Source: Polyangium jinanense (GTDB lineage Bacteria > Myxococcota > Polyangia > Polyangiales > Polyangiaceae). Taken from it: a stretch of 64,000 bases of DNA. Below the pieces are notes generated by a model. The model had not been told where the DNA came from and ran no database searches. It was given only the letters and a program-made list of their open reading frames with translations. The stretch is from the NCBI RefSeq assembly GCF_028435365.1, contig NZ_JAGTJJ010000003.1, positions 372,001-436,000 on the forward strand, written 5' to 3'. The position numbers and the translations under genes were made by a program. How positions within the stretch are numbered: position 1 is the stretch's first letter; every line of letters begins with the position of its first letter. Of this stretch, positions 43,701 to 51,115 are shown in pieces.

Positions 43701-45451
43701 AGGGCCGCCTCGTCATCGTCGGCCGCAAGAAGGACGTCATCGTCACGGCGAGCGGCGAGAACGTGTACCCGGACGACGTCGAGAACATCCTCGGCGGCAC
43801 GCCGCACGTCCGCGAGATCGCGATCGTGGGCATCGACGATGGACAGGGCGGCGAGCGCGTCGCGTGCCTCGCCGTTCCGGAGCGCGACGAAGGCGAGCCC
43901 GCGGAGGGCGAGAAGCGTCCTTCCCGCGCCGAGCGCCACGAGAAGGCGATGAAGGCGCTGCGCGAGGCGTTCCAGAAGTTGCCGAAGGTCGCGCAGCCGT
44001 CGGTCGTGCACCTCTGGGATCACGACCTGCCGCGCACCGCGACCCGCAAGGTCAAGCGGAGCGAGGTGAAGAGCGTGCTCGCGAAGCTCGCGAGCGCGTC
44101 GGCGATGCCCGCGGGCGAGGGCGGGCAAGCGACGAGCGCGTCGGCGCGGCATGCGATTGCTACGATCGCGAACAAGAAGTCGGCCGATCTCACGCCGGGG
44201 ATGAACCTCCGGGGGGATCTCCGGTTCGACTCGCTCATGGCGATGGAGCTCGCGGCCGCGCTCGAAGCGCAGACGGGCCGGGCGATCGACACCGACCGGC
44301 TCTCGCGTTGCGACACGGTGGGCGACGTGGAGGCGCTCGTCGTCGAGATCGGCGGCGAGGCGGCGCACGAGGTCGAGCTCGCGAAGGTCGAGGAGGGCGA
44401 GGACGAGCCGATCAAGCTCCCGAAGCCGTTCGCCGACATGGCCAAGCAGCTCCTCGGCAAGGCCCAGATGAACTTCTACGACCGGGTGATGCACCCCAAG
44501 GTCTACGGAAGGGCCTACATCCCGCACAACCGGAACACGATCGTCGCCTCGAACCACGCGAGCCACCTCGACATGGGGTTCGTCAAGTACGCCCTCGGCG
44601 CGTACGGCGACGAGCTCGTCTCGCTCGCGGCGCAGGACTATTTCTTCGAGTCGGGGAAATGGCGCCGCGCGTATTTCGAGAACCTGACGAACCTCGCGCC
44701 CTTCGATCGCAAGGGCGGGCTCCGGCAGGCGCTCCGCCAGGCGGGGGATCTGATCGATCAGGGCAACACGATCCTGATCTTCCCGGAGGGCACGCGCAGC
44801 ACCGACGGCCAGATTCACGAGTTTGGCGCGGCGATCGGCCACCTCGCGCTGCACCACGAGGTGGACATCCTTCCGGTTTGGCTGGGCGGAACCTACGAGG
44901 CGTTGCCCAAGGGCGCGAATTTCCTGAAGAAGCGCGATCTCGTGGCGCGAATCGGCCCGCCGCTCGAAGTGCGCGAGCTCAAGCGCCTCACGGCCGGCAT
45001 GAAGACGACCGTGGCGTGCCGCAAGGTCGCGGAATTGACGCGGCAGGCGGTGGTCCTCCTCAAGGAGGGCAAGGTGCTCGACATCCGGCAGATCGATCGG
45101 ATCGAGGAGGCGGCGCCGAAGCAGGAACACCCGCTCGTCATCCTGTTCCGCGACCTCGAGACGAAGTTCGTCCCGGGCCGCGTGACGGCGCCGGTCACGT
45201 ATTACTTCACGCTCGGCAACGAAAACGAGGCGAAGTGGACGCTGCGCGTCGAGCCGAGCAAGTGCGAGGCGAAGATGGGCAAGCCCGAGGGCGCCGCGGC
45301 CGATTGCGTGCTCAAGACGTCGCCCGAGATCTTCCTCAAGATCGTGCGTGAGGCCTACACGCCGAGCCCGATGGAGTTCATGTCGGGCGCCGTGAAATCG
45401 AACGACATCTCCCTGCTCTTGACCTTCCAGAAGGTATTCGATCTCGTATGA
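40715..45451 (+). CDS. elbD: ElbD-like multidomain ether-lipid enzyme (reductase/ligase/ACP/acyltransferase)
   Basis: 1578 aa. Residues ~20-390 are a thioester/fatty acyl-CoA reductase (GGTGFLG 30-36, YxxxK in YTYTK). Residues ~590-1130 are an AMP-forming acyl ligase (YTSGTTGDPKGVMLS ~733-747, GYGLTE, GWLHTGDLG). An ACP lies at ~1130-1215 with the phosphopantetheine Ser in RFDSLMAMEL (~1174). A PlsC acyltransferase lies at ~1260-1440 (NHASHLD, FPEGTRS). The C-terminal ~100 residues look like an SCP2 sterol-carrier domain. This order matches the myxobacterial ElbD type, linked by mutants in Myxococcus to ether (plasmalogen-like) lipids and development. It would activate a fatty acid, reduce it and help make 1-alkyl lipids. 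The name is from domain order, moderately sure. It is coupled to the next gene by ATGA. Confidence 0.85.
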   Translation: MSETEMNGAATSTPLLPSRVLSGKRLVVVGGTGFLGKVWVSMLLHRFPEIGHLYLLVRPKAGQSAEERFWSQIATSASFDPIREAHPGAEFETWIASKITAIAGDIVHHECGLDKDLLARIDGTIDAVVNVAGVVDFNPPLDEALEVNAFGVTNLVSLARRLGAPVLHTSTCYVAGYRSGLIEEVDPREVPFPRAEGETWFGAGIAERTLDRSHWDPQREIDECLDLVKQARHRCEDAFRQSAFLDEAKENLQERGEPCRGTALDAELAKVKRRFIENQLIEAGTERAHFWGWTNIYTYTKSIGEQVLAASGVPYTIVRPAVIESSCVYPFPGWNEGINTSAPFIYMAMQGQVQIPGDHRVHLDIIPCDMVTSGMIASLCELLEGKAAVVYQYGTTDTNGCRMTRYYELMGLYKRKLAYEGKRSALFDWVKAYFEPVGLTKKQYEQHGSHQIAKAMNTLGGVLGKLAGGPVRPLLKPASDMLLSAAKAEEKMAGVMDIFLPFVAEADWVFSCANTRAAMARMPEDERAKFYWEPEKLDWRWFMWEIHIPGLEKWVFPLIDEKQNKQLKALRKYDHLIDLIEEMAERHDHAVALQLLTDEGLTRTTFRELRDGMLATAARLAAVGVRPGDRVLLTGENQPAWPVAYFGILRAGAVAVPVDPALEERQLANIIRSSGARVALWDPVVEGKGGKGARTSFPELRVYDLASFADPDAHEKLPAPEVTVKGEDIASIIYTSGTTGDPKGVMLSHDNFTALLASLAPIFPLAQHDRILSVLPLHHTFEFTCGLLLPISRGTRIIYIGELSGERVSKGLKEGRITAMVGVPALWQMLERRVTSRVKEQGPAAAAAFDWALELNRLLGEKAGLNLGRLFFGTVHKALGGNVRFLISGGAALPKDTANVFRGLGLPLSEGYGLTEAAPVLTVAKASPSLKPGTVGKPIPNVEIKIDKPDAGGVGEVLARGPNVMLGYAGNEEATSAAIDEGGWLHTGDLGKLDKKGRLVIVGRKKDVIVTASGENVYPDDVENILGGTPHVREIAIVGIDDGQGGERVACLAVPERDEGEPAEGEKRPSRAERHEKAMKALREAFQKLPKVAQPSVVHLWDHDLPRTATRKVKRSEVKSVLAKLASASAMPAGEGGQATSASARHAIATIANKKSADLTPGMNLRGDLRFDSLMAMELAAALEAQTGRAIDTDRLSRCDTVGDVEALVVEIGGEAAHEVELAKVEEGEDEPIKLPKPFADMAKQLLGKAQMNFYDRVMHPKVYGRAYIPHNRNTIVASNHASHLDMGFVKYALGAYGDELVSLAAQDYFFESGKWRRAYFENLTNLAPFDRKGGLRQALRQAGDLIDQGNTILIFPEGTRSTDGQIHEFGAAIGHLALHHEVDILPVWLGGTYEALPKGANFLKKRDLVARIGPPLEVRELKRLTAGMKTTVACRKVAELTRQAVVLLKEGKVLDIRQIDRIEEAAPKQEHPLVILFRDLETKFVPGRVTAPVTYYFTLGNENEAKWTLRVEPSKCEAKMGKPEGAAADCVLKTSPEIFLKIVREAYTPSPMEFMSGAVKSNDISLLLTFQKVFDLV

Positions 45452-46449
45452 GCCGCTATCTCGTCACGGGTGCTACGGGGTTTCTCGGACGTCACCTCGT
45501 CTCGGTGCTGCTCTCGGGCGGTCACCAGGTGGTGGCGCTTTGCCGCAAGGACCCTGCGGACTTCGCCGGAAAAGAGGGTTTTTCGGTGGCGCGCGGCGAC
45601 GTGCTCGACGCGGAGAGCGTCAAGCGCGCGGCCGAGGGCTGCGAAGGCCTCTTCCATTGCGCGGGCCGGGTCTCGCGGCGGCCGGAGGACGCGGAGGCGC
45701 TCTTCCGGGTGCACGTCGAGGGCACGAAGATCACGCTCGACGCGGCGCGGGCCGCGGGCGTGCGGCGTGTCGTCCTGGCGAGCACGAGCGGCACGATCGC
45801 CGTGAGCCGTGAGGCCAAGGTCATCGACGAGACGGCCTTGCCGCCGCAGGACGTGATCGCGCGCTGGCCGTATTACCGGTCGAAGCTTTATGCCGAGAAG
45901 GCGGCGCTCGATCGGAATGGCGCCGGGTTCGAGGTCGTGTCGGTCAATCCCTCGCTCCTGCTCGGCCCCGGGGACGTGCTCGCCTCGTCGACCGGCGACG
46001 TCGTGAAGTTCATGGAGAAGCGCGTGCCGATGATCCCGAGCGGCGGCCTTTCGTTCGTGGACGCGCGGGACGTGGCCGTGACGATGTTGGCGGCCATGGA
46101 GAAGGGCCGGGCGGGCGAAAAATATCTGCTTGGCGCGAAAAACCTGACGTTCGAGGTGTTTTTCGGGATGCTCGAGCGCGTGACGGGCGTGAAGGGGCCG
46201 ACCATGAAGGCGCCGAAGAGCCTGCTCTTGGCGCAAGCGGGCGCCGAGATCATGGAGCGGATCGCCAAGCGGATGAACACGGAGAGCCCGCTCGACCGGG
46301 TGAGCGCGGAGATGAGCCAGCATTACTGGTACCTCGACGCGAAGAAGGCGGCGCGGGAGCTCGGTTTCTCGCCGCGGGATGCGATCGAGACGCTCTCCGA
46401 TACGGTGGCGGATCTGCGCGCGCGCGGGGTCGTCTGGCCGAAGGTGTAG
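45448..46449 (+). CDS. NAD(P)-dependent epimerase/reductase (extended SDR)
   Basis: 333 aa. GATGFLGRHL at the N-terminus binds NAD(P). The catalytic YYRSKLYAEKA contains YxxxK, and TSGT supplies the Ser. The family includes dihydroflavonol reductase-like and hopanoid-associated epimerases. The start overlaps the ElbD-like stop, so both should act on the same lipid; reduction of a keto intermediate is an inference. No membrane segment. Confidence 0.85.
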   Translation: MSRYLVTGATGFLGRHLVSVLLSGGHQVVALCRKDPADFAGKEGFSVARGDVLDAESVKRAAEGCEGLFHCAGRVSRRPEDAEALFRVHVEGTKITLDAARAAGVRRVVLASTSGTIAVSREAKVIDETALPPQDVIARWPYYRSKLYAEKAALDRNGAGFEVVSVNPSLLLGPGDVLASSTGDVVKFMEKRVPMIPSGGLSFVDARDVAVTMLAAMEKGRAGEKYLLGAKNLTFEVFFGMLERVTGVKGPTMKAPKSLLLAQAGAEIMERIAKRMNTESPLDRVSAEMSQHYWYLDAKKAARELGFSPRDAIETLSDTVADLRARGVVWPKV

Positions 46450-46474
46450 GTCGAGGACGGCCGCTCGGGAGGCA

Positions 46475-46503
46475 TTGCGATGCGCGCTGCCCTCGACTAG
46501 GGT
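46475..46503 (+). promoter_or_regulatory. Candidate sigma-70-type promoter
   Basis: TTGCGA (46475-46480), 17 bp, TAGGGT (46498-46503), 11 nt before the ATG at 46515. It would give a very short leader. Confidence 0.4.
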
Positions 46504-46514
46504 CCGCGGGCGAG

Positions 46515-47570
46515 ATGTCCTACGCCAAGCTCGTTTCCCCCACGTTTGTCGCGACCCTCGCCCTCACGGTTGCCGCCTGTGGCGGCTCCTCCGTGGAAAA
46601 CCCGCCCCCGGCGGACCCGGTGAAGGACACCTCGACCACGCCGAGTGATGCTCCCTCGGCCGCTCCGACGGCGACGCCGACCGCGGCTCCCGAGGCCAAA
46701 CCCGAGGCCAAGCCCGCCGCCCCGGCCGAGCCCGCGAAGCCCAAGGGGCTCGTCCACGATGCGGACGGCCCCGATGGGATTCGCCGCTGGGCGCTCTGGG
46801 ATGGGCCGAAGACGGCCGCGGCCATCACGACGCCGAAGGCGTGGGTCGTCGCGCCCAACATGGGCAGCCTGGGGAGCACGCAGGATTCGTTCGCCGCGGT
46901 CCGGCTCAAGCTCGTCACCGTCCTTCGGGCCGACGCGAACGAGGTCGTCTACGAGGAGCGAGGGAACAAGTACGCGGTGCCGGCGGCGCTCGCGCGGCCC
47001 GCGGTGGCGCCGAAGGGGCTCAAGAAGGGCGCGTTCGCGATTTGCAATTTCGGGCAAAGCCACTTGGTCGGGCGTATCGAGGCCGTGGACGCGAAATCGG
47101 CGACGTGCGCGCTCTGGTTCATGAAGAAGCTGCGGAAGGAAAAGCTCCCGCTGGAGGAGGTGCTCGCGTTCGAGGCGCCGCTCGGCATGGGGAGTTATGC
47201 GATGGTGCACTTCGAGGGCGGTCCGGACACCGAGACGTGGTATCCCGCGCAGGTCTTCGTGGTGAGCGGCGAAGACGCCTGGGTCGAGATCGATACGCAG
47301 TTCGGCAATGGATACGGGGAGCGCGAGGGACGGAGGGTGCACAAGGTCAAGACGTCGAACATGAGGCCCATCGACGTCTCGAAGCCCCTCGCGGTGGGCG
47401 CGCCTTGCCTCACCGAGGACAACCCGCGTTCGGGGGACTGCAAGGTCAAAAAGGTGATCGAAGGTGGCCTCGCGTATGAGCTGACCTTCAAGGACGGCCA
47501 GCCGTTCAAAGAGGAATGGGACCTCGGCACCGTGGCGCCGCTCCCGAAGGAGGCGAAGCCGGCCAAGTAA
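46515..47570 (+). CDS. Lipoprotein of unknown function, tandem beta-barrel (Tudor/SH3-like) repeats
   Basis: 351 aa. The signal peptide ends VAACGG, followed by a Pro/Ala/Thr linker to ~80. The rest has small beta-barrel repeats: GAFAICNFGQSHLVGRIEAVDAKSATCALW, YAMVHFEGGPDTETWYPAQVFVVSGEDAWVEID and ACxLTEDNPRSGDCKVKKVIEGGLAYELTF. The AWVVAPNMGS and KGLKKGAF stretches are shared with the convergent lipoprotein at 48458-49327, so the two are paralogues. No catalytic motif. Function unknown. Confidence 0.7.
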   Translation: MSYAKLVSPTFVATLALTVAACGGSSVENPPPADPVKDTSTTPSDAPSAAPTATPTAAPEAKPEAKPAAPAEPAKPKGLVHDADGPDGIRRWALWDGPKTAAAITTPKAWVVAPNMGSLGSTQDSFAAVRLKLVTVLRADANEVVYEERGNKYAVPAALARPAVAPKGLKKGAFAICNFGQSHLVGRIEAVDAKSATCALWFMKKLRKEKLPLEEVLAFEAPLGMGSYAMVHFEGGPDTETWYPAQVFVVSGEDAWVEIDTQFGNGYGEREGRRVHKVKTSNMRPIDVSKPLAVGAPCLTEDNPRSGDCKVKKVIEGGLAYELTFKDGQPFKEEWDLGTVAPLPKEAKPAK

Positions 47571-47591
47571 AGGCCGTTCGCGACGAACCGC

Positions 47592-48449
47592 ATGCCCTAC
47601 GACGATCTCCTCGGCCGATTCGTGAACCTGCCCGTGCGGCGCCTGGGGCCGCCGGGCGCGTTTCTCGCCGTCGATTCGAGGGACCTGCGCCCGAATGCCG
47701 AGGTCGTGCTGCTGCCGCGGGGCGAGGTCCCCGAGGGCACGAAAGAGGGGGACGAGCTCGACGTTTTCGTCTACCTCGATTCGGAAGGGCGGCCCGTCGC
47801 GACGTTACGCACGCCGAAGGTCACGCTCGACGAGGTCGCCTTCCTGAAGGTGACGGACGTCAATCGGTACGGCGCGTTCTTCGATTGGGGCCTGCCAAAG
47901 GAGCTGCTCGTTCCGTACGCCGAGCAGACGCGCGACGTGCACGTGGGCGAGCGGCACCCGATTGGTTTGTTTCTCGACGATCGGGGGCGGCTCGCCGGGA
48001 CGATGCGCGTGAGCGAGCTTTTGCGGGACCAGGGGGATTACGATCTCGACGAATGGATCGACGGGGAGGCGTGGCGGAACGACCCCGACATCGGATTGTT
48101 CGTCATTCTGGAACGGCGAGTCGTCGGGTTGGTCCCGGCATACGAGCCGCATCGACTCTCGCGCGGGGAAGCGGCGCGTTTCCGCGTGGCGAACATCCTG
48201 CCCGACGGCAAGGTCGAGCTTTCGCTCCGCGGGCACGCGCACGAGGAAATCGAAAACGACGCGGCGCGCGTGCTCGCGGTGATCGAGCGTCCGGGCGCGC
48301 CGCGTGTCGGCGATCGGTCGAGCCCGGACCAGATCCGATCGCTGTTTCAGCTCAGCAAGAAGGCCTTCAAGCGGGCCATCGGGCACCTCTTGAAGCAACG
48401 TGTGGTCTCGCTCGACCCGCAAGGGTTCATCGTGCCAAACCGGCGTTAG
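47592..48449 (+). CDS. cvfB: CvfB-like S1 RNA-binding protein
   Basis: 285 aa. Three S1-type OB folds followed by a winged helix. The third S1 domain has LKVTDVNRYGAFFDWGLPKELLVPYAEQ, and the winged helix is SLFQLSKKAFKRAIGHLLKQRVV. CvfB/YitL proteins bind RNA and influence virulence or expression in Firmicutes; the role here is unknown. It lies between two related lipoprotein genes with gaps of 21 and 8 bp, the second convergent. Confidence 0.88.
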   Translation: MPYDDLLGRFVNLPVRRLGPPGAFLAVDSRDLRPNAEVVLLPRGEVPEGTKEGDELDVFVYLDSEGRPVATLRTPKVTLDEVAFLKVTDVNRYGAFFDWGLPKELLVPYAEQTRDVHVGERHPIGLFLDDRGRLAGTMRVSELLRDQGDYDLDEWIDGEAWRNDPDIGLFVILERRVVGLVPAYEPHRLSRGEAARFRVANILPDGKVELSLRGHAHEEIENDAARVLAVIERPGAPRVGDRSSPDQIRSLFQLSKKAFKRAIGHLLKQRVVSLDPQGFIVPNRR

Positions 48450-48457
48450 CGGCAGCG

Positions 48458-49327
48458 TCAGAGCGACGGGGTCACGGCGCAGACATCGGCGAGCTTGGTC
48501 GCGCCGTCCTGCGTTTTGATCTCGTACTGAAGGCCATCATCGACGATCTTCGTGACGGTCGCGGCCACGAAGGTATCCGAATCCACGGGAACCGCAAAAA
48601 CCTTGTCCCCGGCCTTGTATGCGCGGACGACGTCGAGCGGCTTTACCTGGGCGGCAGGCACCCGCGTCGCGCCCTGGAGCCAGGCCGTCGTGCCGTCCGT
48701 GTAGACGAGCGTGCCGAGCGTCCAGGCCTTCGCATCGGGCTGCTGCTTGTAAGCCACGGGCGCGGCGAACGCGAGCTTGCCATCGAGCGGCAAGACCTGG
48801 TCGGGTTGCCATGCTTTTTCGGTCCTCTTCGTGTCGAAGAGGTGCGCGACCTTGATTTCGGTCTCGGAGGCGCTGAGGACACGACCACACGCGGTCGACT
48901 GCTCCACGGGTACGAGCACCAACGCGCCCTTCGCGAGGCCGCGCGCCGGCGCCGCGGGGAGCGTATACGCGCCGGGGATCGCGAAATCGGGCTCGCCCGT
49001 GGGGCTTTTGAAGACGTTTTTCGTGCCGTCGGCGCGCACGAATTCGTAGAGGCTGATGGTCCAGGACTCGCCCGGGCCCACGGTCCATGCGCGTTTTCCC
49101 GAAATGGCCACGGTCTTTCCGGGATCGTCGCCCGCGAACGCGCGGACCGTGCCGAACCGCTCGTCCTTGCCCGCGAGGGGGCTATTCGCGGCGACCCGGG
49201 CGCCCGCGGGCGCGTCGGTCGTCGTGTCCTTGCCCGTGCCGGCCTCGGGCGTTTTGACGGGCTCGGACGAGCCGCCCGTGCAGGCGGCGGCGAAGGGGAT
49301 CACGGCGAGGAGGAGGCGCAGGGACAT
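48458..49327 (-). CDS. Lipoprotein of unknown function, paralogue of the 46515 gene
   Basis: 289 aa from the ATG at 49327 (ATG at 49336 adds MDA). The signal peptide ends AAACTGG, then a short Thr/Gly linker. It shares with the 46515 product the AWTVGPGESW/AWVVAPNMGS stretch, the RGLAKGAL/KGLKKGAF stretch, and repeated VxVPVxxSTACGRVLSA-like small barrels. No catalytic residues were seen. Both flank cvfB in opposite orientation. Confidence 0.7.
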   Translation of the reverse strand: MSLRLLLAVIPFAAACTGGSSEPVKTPEAGTGKDTTTDAPAGARVAANSPLAGKDERFGTVRAFAGDDPGKTVAISGKRAWTVGPGESWTISLYEFVRADGTKNVFKSPTGEPDFAIPGAYTLPAAPARGLAKGALVLVPVEQSTACGRVLSASETEIKVAHLFDTKRTEKAWQPDQVLPLDGKLAFAAPVAYKQQPDAKAWTLGTLVYTDGTTAWLQGATRVPAAQVKPLDVVRAYKAGDKVFAVPVDSDTFVAATVTKIVDDGLQYEIKTQDGATKLADVCAVTPSL

Positions 49328-49365
49328 GGCGTCCATGGTATCGCGCTTCGGGAGCGCGTGGGGCG

Positions 49366-50382
49366 TCAAATGCCGGTCTTGAAGCGCACGATGGGCATGC
49401 CGCGGGAGTTGGTCACTGGATCGGGCGGGTCCCGGAGGACGATCGAGATGAGCCAGATGTGATCGCTGTTGTCGACGGGCCTGCCGTCGACCGTGATCGG
49501 ATCGGATCGGCTCGCGCTCAAGGCCTGGAGGATCGCCTCGTCCAGGAAAGGCAAGCCCCGCAGGATCCTGCAGTTCGTGTTCCTCCCGTCCGAGCGGATC
49601 GTGCACTGCACGCTGACCTCCCCCTGGACGCGCGCCAGCAGGGCCATTCGCGGGTACTTCAAATCGAACCCGTTGAGCTTGGCAGGACGAACGATCTTCG
49701 GGACGTAGCTGCTGCGCGCAGGGGTCGGCGTCGGGGCCGGCGCGACGTTTGGTGCGGGCTTCGGGGAAGGCGCCTTTACCTCGGTGCGCGTCTCGGGCTC
49801 GGCGCGCGTTTCGGGCGCGGGCGACGGGGCGGGCTCTTCTTGCCTCGACGGCGCCTTCGGCGGCGCGGGCGCGACGGGCTTCGGCGCGCGCGGGGGCTCC
49901 GCGTTCTCGTTCCCGTCGCCCGTCGGCACGGCGAGCGCGCGGGATTCGGGCGCGGGGAGCTCGGGCGTGGGCAAAACGGTGTCCGGCGCGTTTTCGAGCA
50001 CCGTGACCTTCGGCTCGACGACGGGCTCGCCCGTCACGTCCACGGCCACGTCGCGGCGGCCCACGCCGAGGCCGCCCGCGATGACGAGCGCCGCGACGCC
50101 GAAGGAAAAGGCGATCTCCGGCGCGATCGGGCGCGACGCGGGCGCCTTCTGCCGGGCCGGGTTCTCCCGCGTGTCGCTCGCGCGGAGCACGCGCGCCTGC
50201 CACCCGATCGGCGGCTGCACTTCGGGCTCGGCGTGGGGCAGCGCCGCGAGGATACGCTCGTATTTGCGACGCGCGGTCGTGCAGACGGTGCAATCGTCGA
50301 AATGCGGGTCGAGCGGCTGTCCCCGCTCGATCTGGAGGATTCCATCACGCTCGAAGCGGTCGCAGAGAGCCATGGTGTTCAT
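49366..50382 (-). CDS. Anti-sigma factor (zinc-finger) fused to a TonB C-terminal domain
   Basis: 338 aa. N-terminal ZAS-type zinc site H27-x3-C31-x2-C34 (HFDDCTVC) in a short helical domain. A membrane segment follows at ~88-110 (IAFSFGVAALVIAGGLGVG), then a long Pro/Ala/Glu periplasmic linker (~115-255). The C-terminal TonB-like domain reads YPRMALLARVQGEVSVQCTIRSDG and LDEAILQALSASR. The start overlaps the ECF sigma stop (ATGA 50382-50379), as for a sigma/anti-sigma pair. It would hold the sigma factor and release it on a periplasmic or outer-membrane signal. TonB fused to a ZAS domain is unusual. Confidence 0.8.
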   Translation of the reverse strand: MNTMALCDRFERDGILQIERGQPLDPHFDDCTVCTTARRKYERILAALPHAEPEVQPPIGWQARVLRASDTRENPARQKAPASRPIAPEIAFSFGVAALVIAGGLGVGRRDVAVDVTGEPVVEPKVTVLENAPDTVLPTPELPAPESRALAVPTGDGNENAEPPRAPKPVAPAPPKAPSRQEEPAPSPAPETRAEPETRTEVKAPSPKPAPNVAPAPTPTPARSSYVPKIVRPAKLNGFDLKYPRMALLARVQGEVSVQCTIRSDGRNTNCRILRGLPFLDEAILQALSASRSDPITVDGRPVDNSDHIWLISIVLRDPPDPVTNSRGMPIVRFKTGI

Positions 50383-51005
50383 CGCGGATCGACCCCTTTG
50401 TTCTCGAGGCAATGACGGAGCAAGGGCATGGCGCGGGCGACGCGCGCCTGGAGCGTGGCGGGCCTTTCGTGGCAGATGCGCGACATCTCCTCGTACGAAA
50501 AACCTTCCTGATAACGGAGCACGACGGCGATGCGCACGTGCGGCTTGAGTTTGCCGAGACAAGCTTCGAGCGCCCCGGGCAGGTCACGCGCGGCCACCTG
50601 CGTTTCCGCCGACGGCGATGCGTCCATTTCTTCGGGCGGCTCCTCGCCGAAGACGAAGCGGGAAAACCACCTTCGGTTCGCCTTCAAGGCGTCCAGGCAT
50701 CGGTGGTTCGCGATGGCGTAAAGCCACGGGCGGAATCCGTTCGAGCCGGAGAACGTGTCGAGATCCTCGAAGGCCTGGATGAAGACGAGCTGGTGCACGT
50801 CGTCGGCGAGGGGGCGGCTCCGGAGCACCTTGTGGCAATACCGGTGGATGGCGGCGCCGTACTCCTGCATGAGGATGACGAGCGCAGCGCGGCGATCCCC
50901 GCACGAGAGCGCCTCCTTGGCGCGTTCGTCCGGGCCGAGTTTTCGAGGCGTTTCTTCGAGCGCCCCCCACCCGTGGACCCGTCCCGCAGCGATCACGTGT
51001 GTCAT
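50379..51005 (-). CDS. ECF-type RNA polymerase sigma factor
   Basis: 208 aa from the ATG at 51005, with GGGGAGGG upstream; an in-frame extension is weaker. Region 2 is AAIHRYCHKVLRSRPLADDVHQLVFIQAFEDLDTF with the RPWLYAIANHRCLDAL stretch; region 4 is YQEGFSYEEMSRICHERPATLQARVARAMPLL. It is the usual two-domain ECF size. The stop overlaps the anti-sigma start. The target promoters are unknown. MutL lies 110 bp upstream, so the sigma gene may share its transcript or have its own promoter. Confidence 0.9.
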   Translation of the reverse strand: MTHVIAAGRVHGWGALEETPRKLGPDERAKEALSCGDRRAALVILMQEYGAAIHRYCHKVLRSRPLADDVHQLVFIQAFEDLDTFSGSNGFRPWLYAIANHRCLDALKANRRWFSRFVFGEEPPEEMDASPSAETQVAARDLPGALEACLGKLKPHVRIAVVLRYQEGFSYEEMSRICHERPATLQARVARAMPLLRHCLENKGVDPR

Positions 51006-51115
51006 CGGTTGCCCTCCCCTCCATGGGCGACGGCCCCCGGCCGGGGACAACAGAAAAAACGTGGGCCTCCGCTAAATGCGCGGAAGTGCTTCGATCTTCG
51101 TTCAGGCGCGCCCGG

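Noticed and set aside
40577..45130. Long open frame antisense to the ElbD-like gene
   Set aside because: It mirrors the GC codon bias of the plus-strand gene, has repetitive Arg/Glu/Asp/Leu composition and no motifs.
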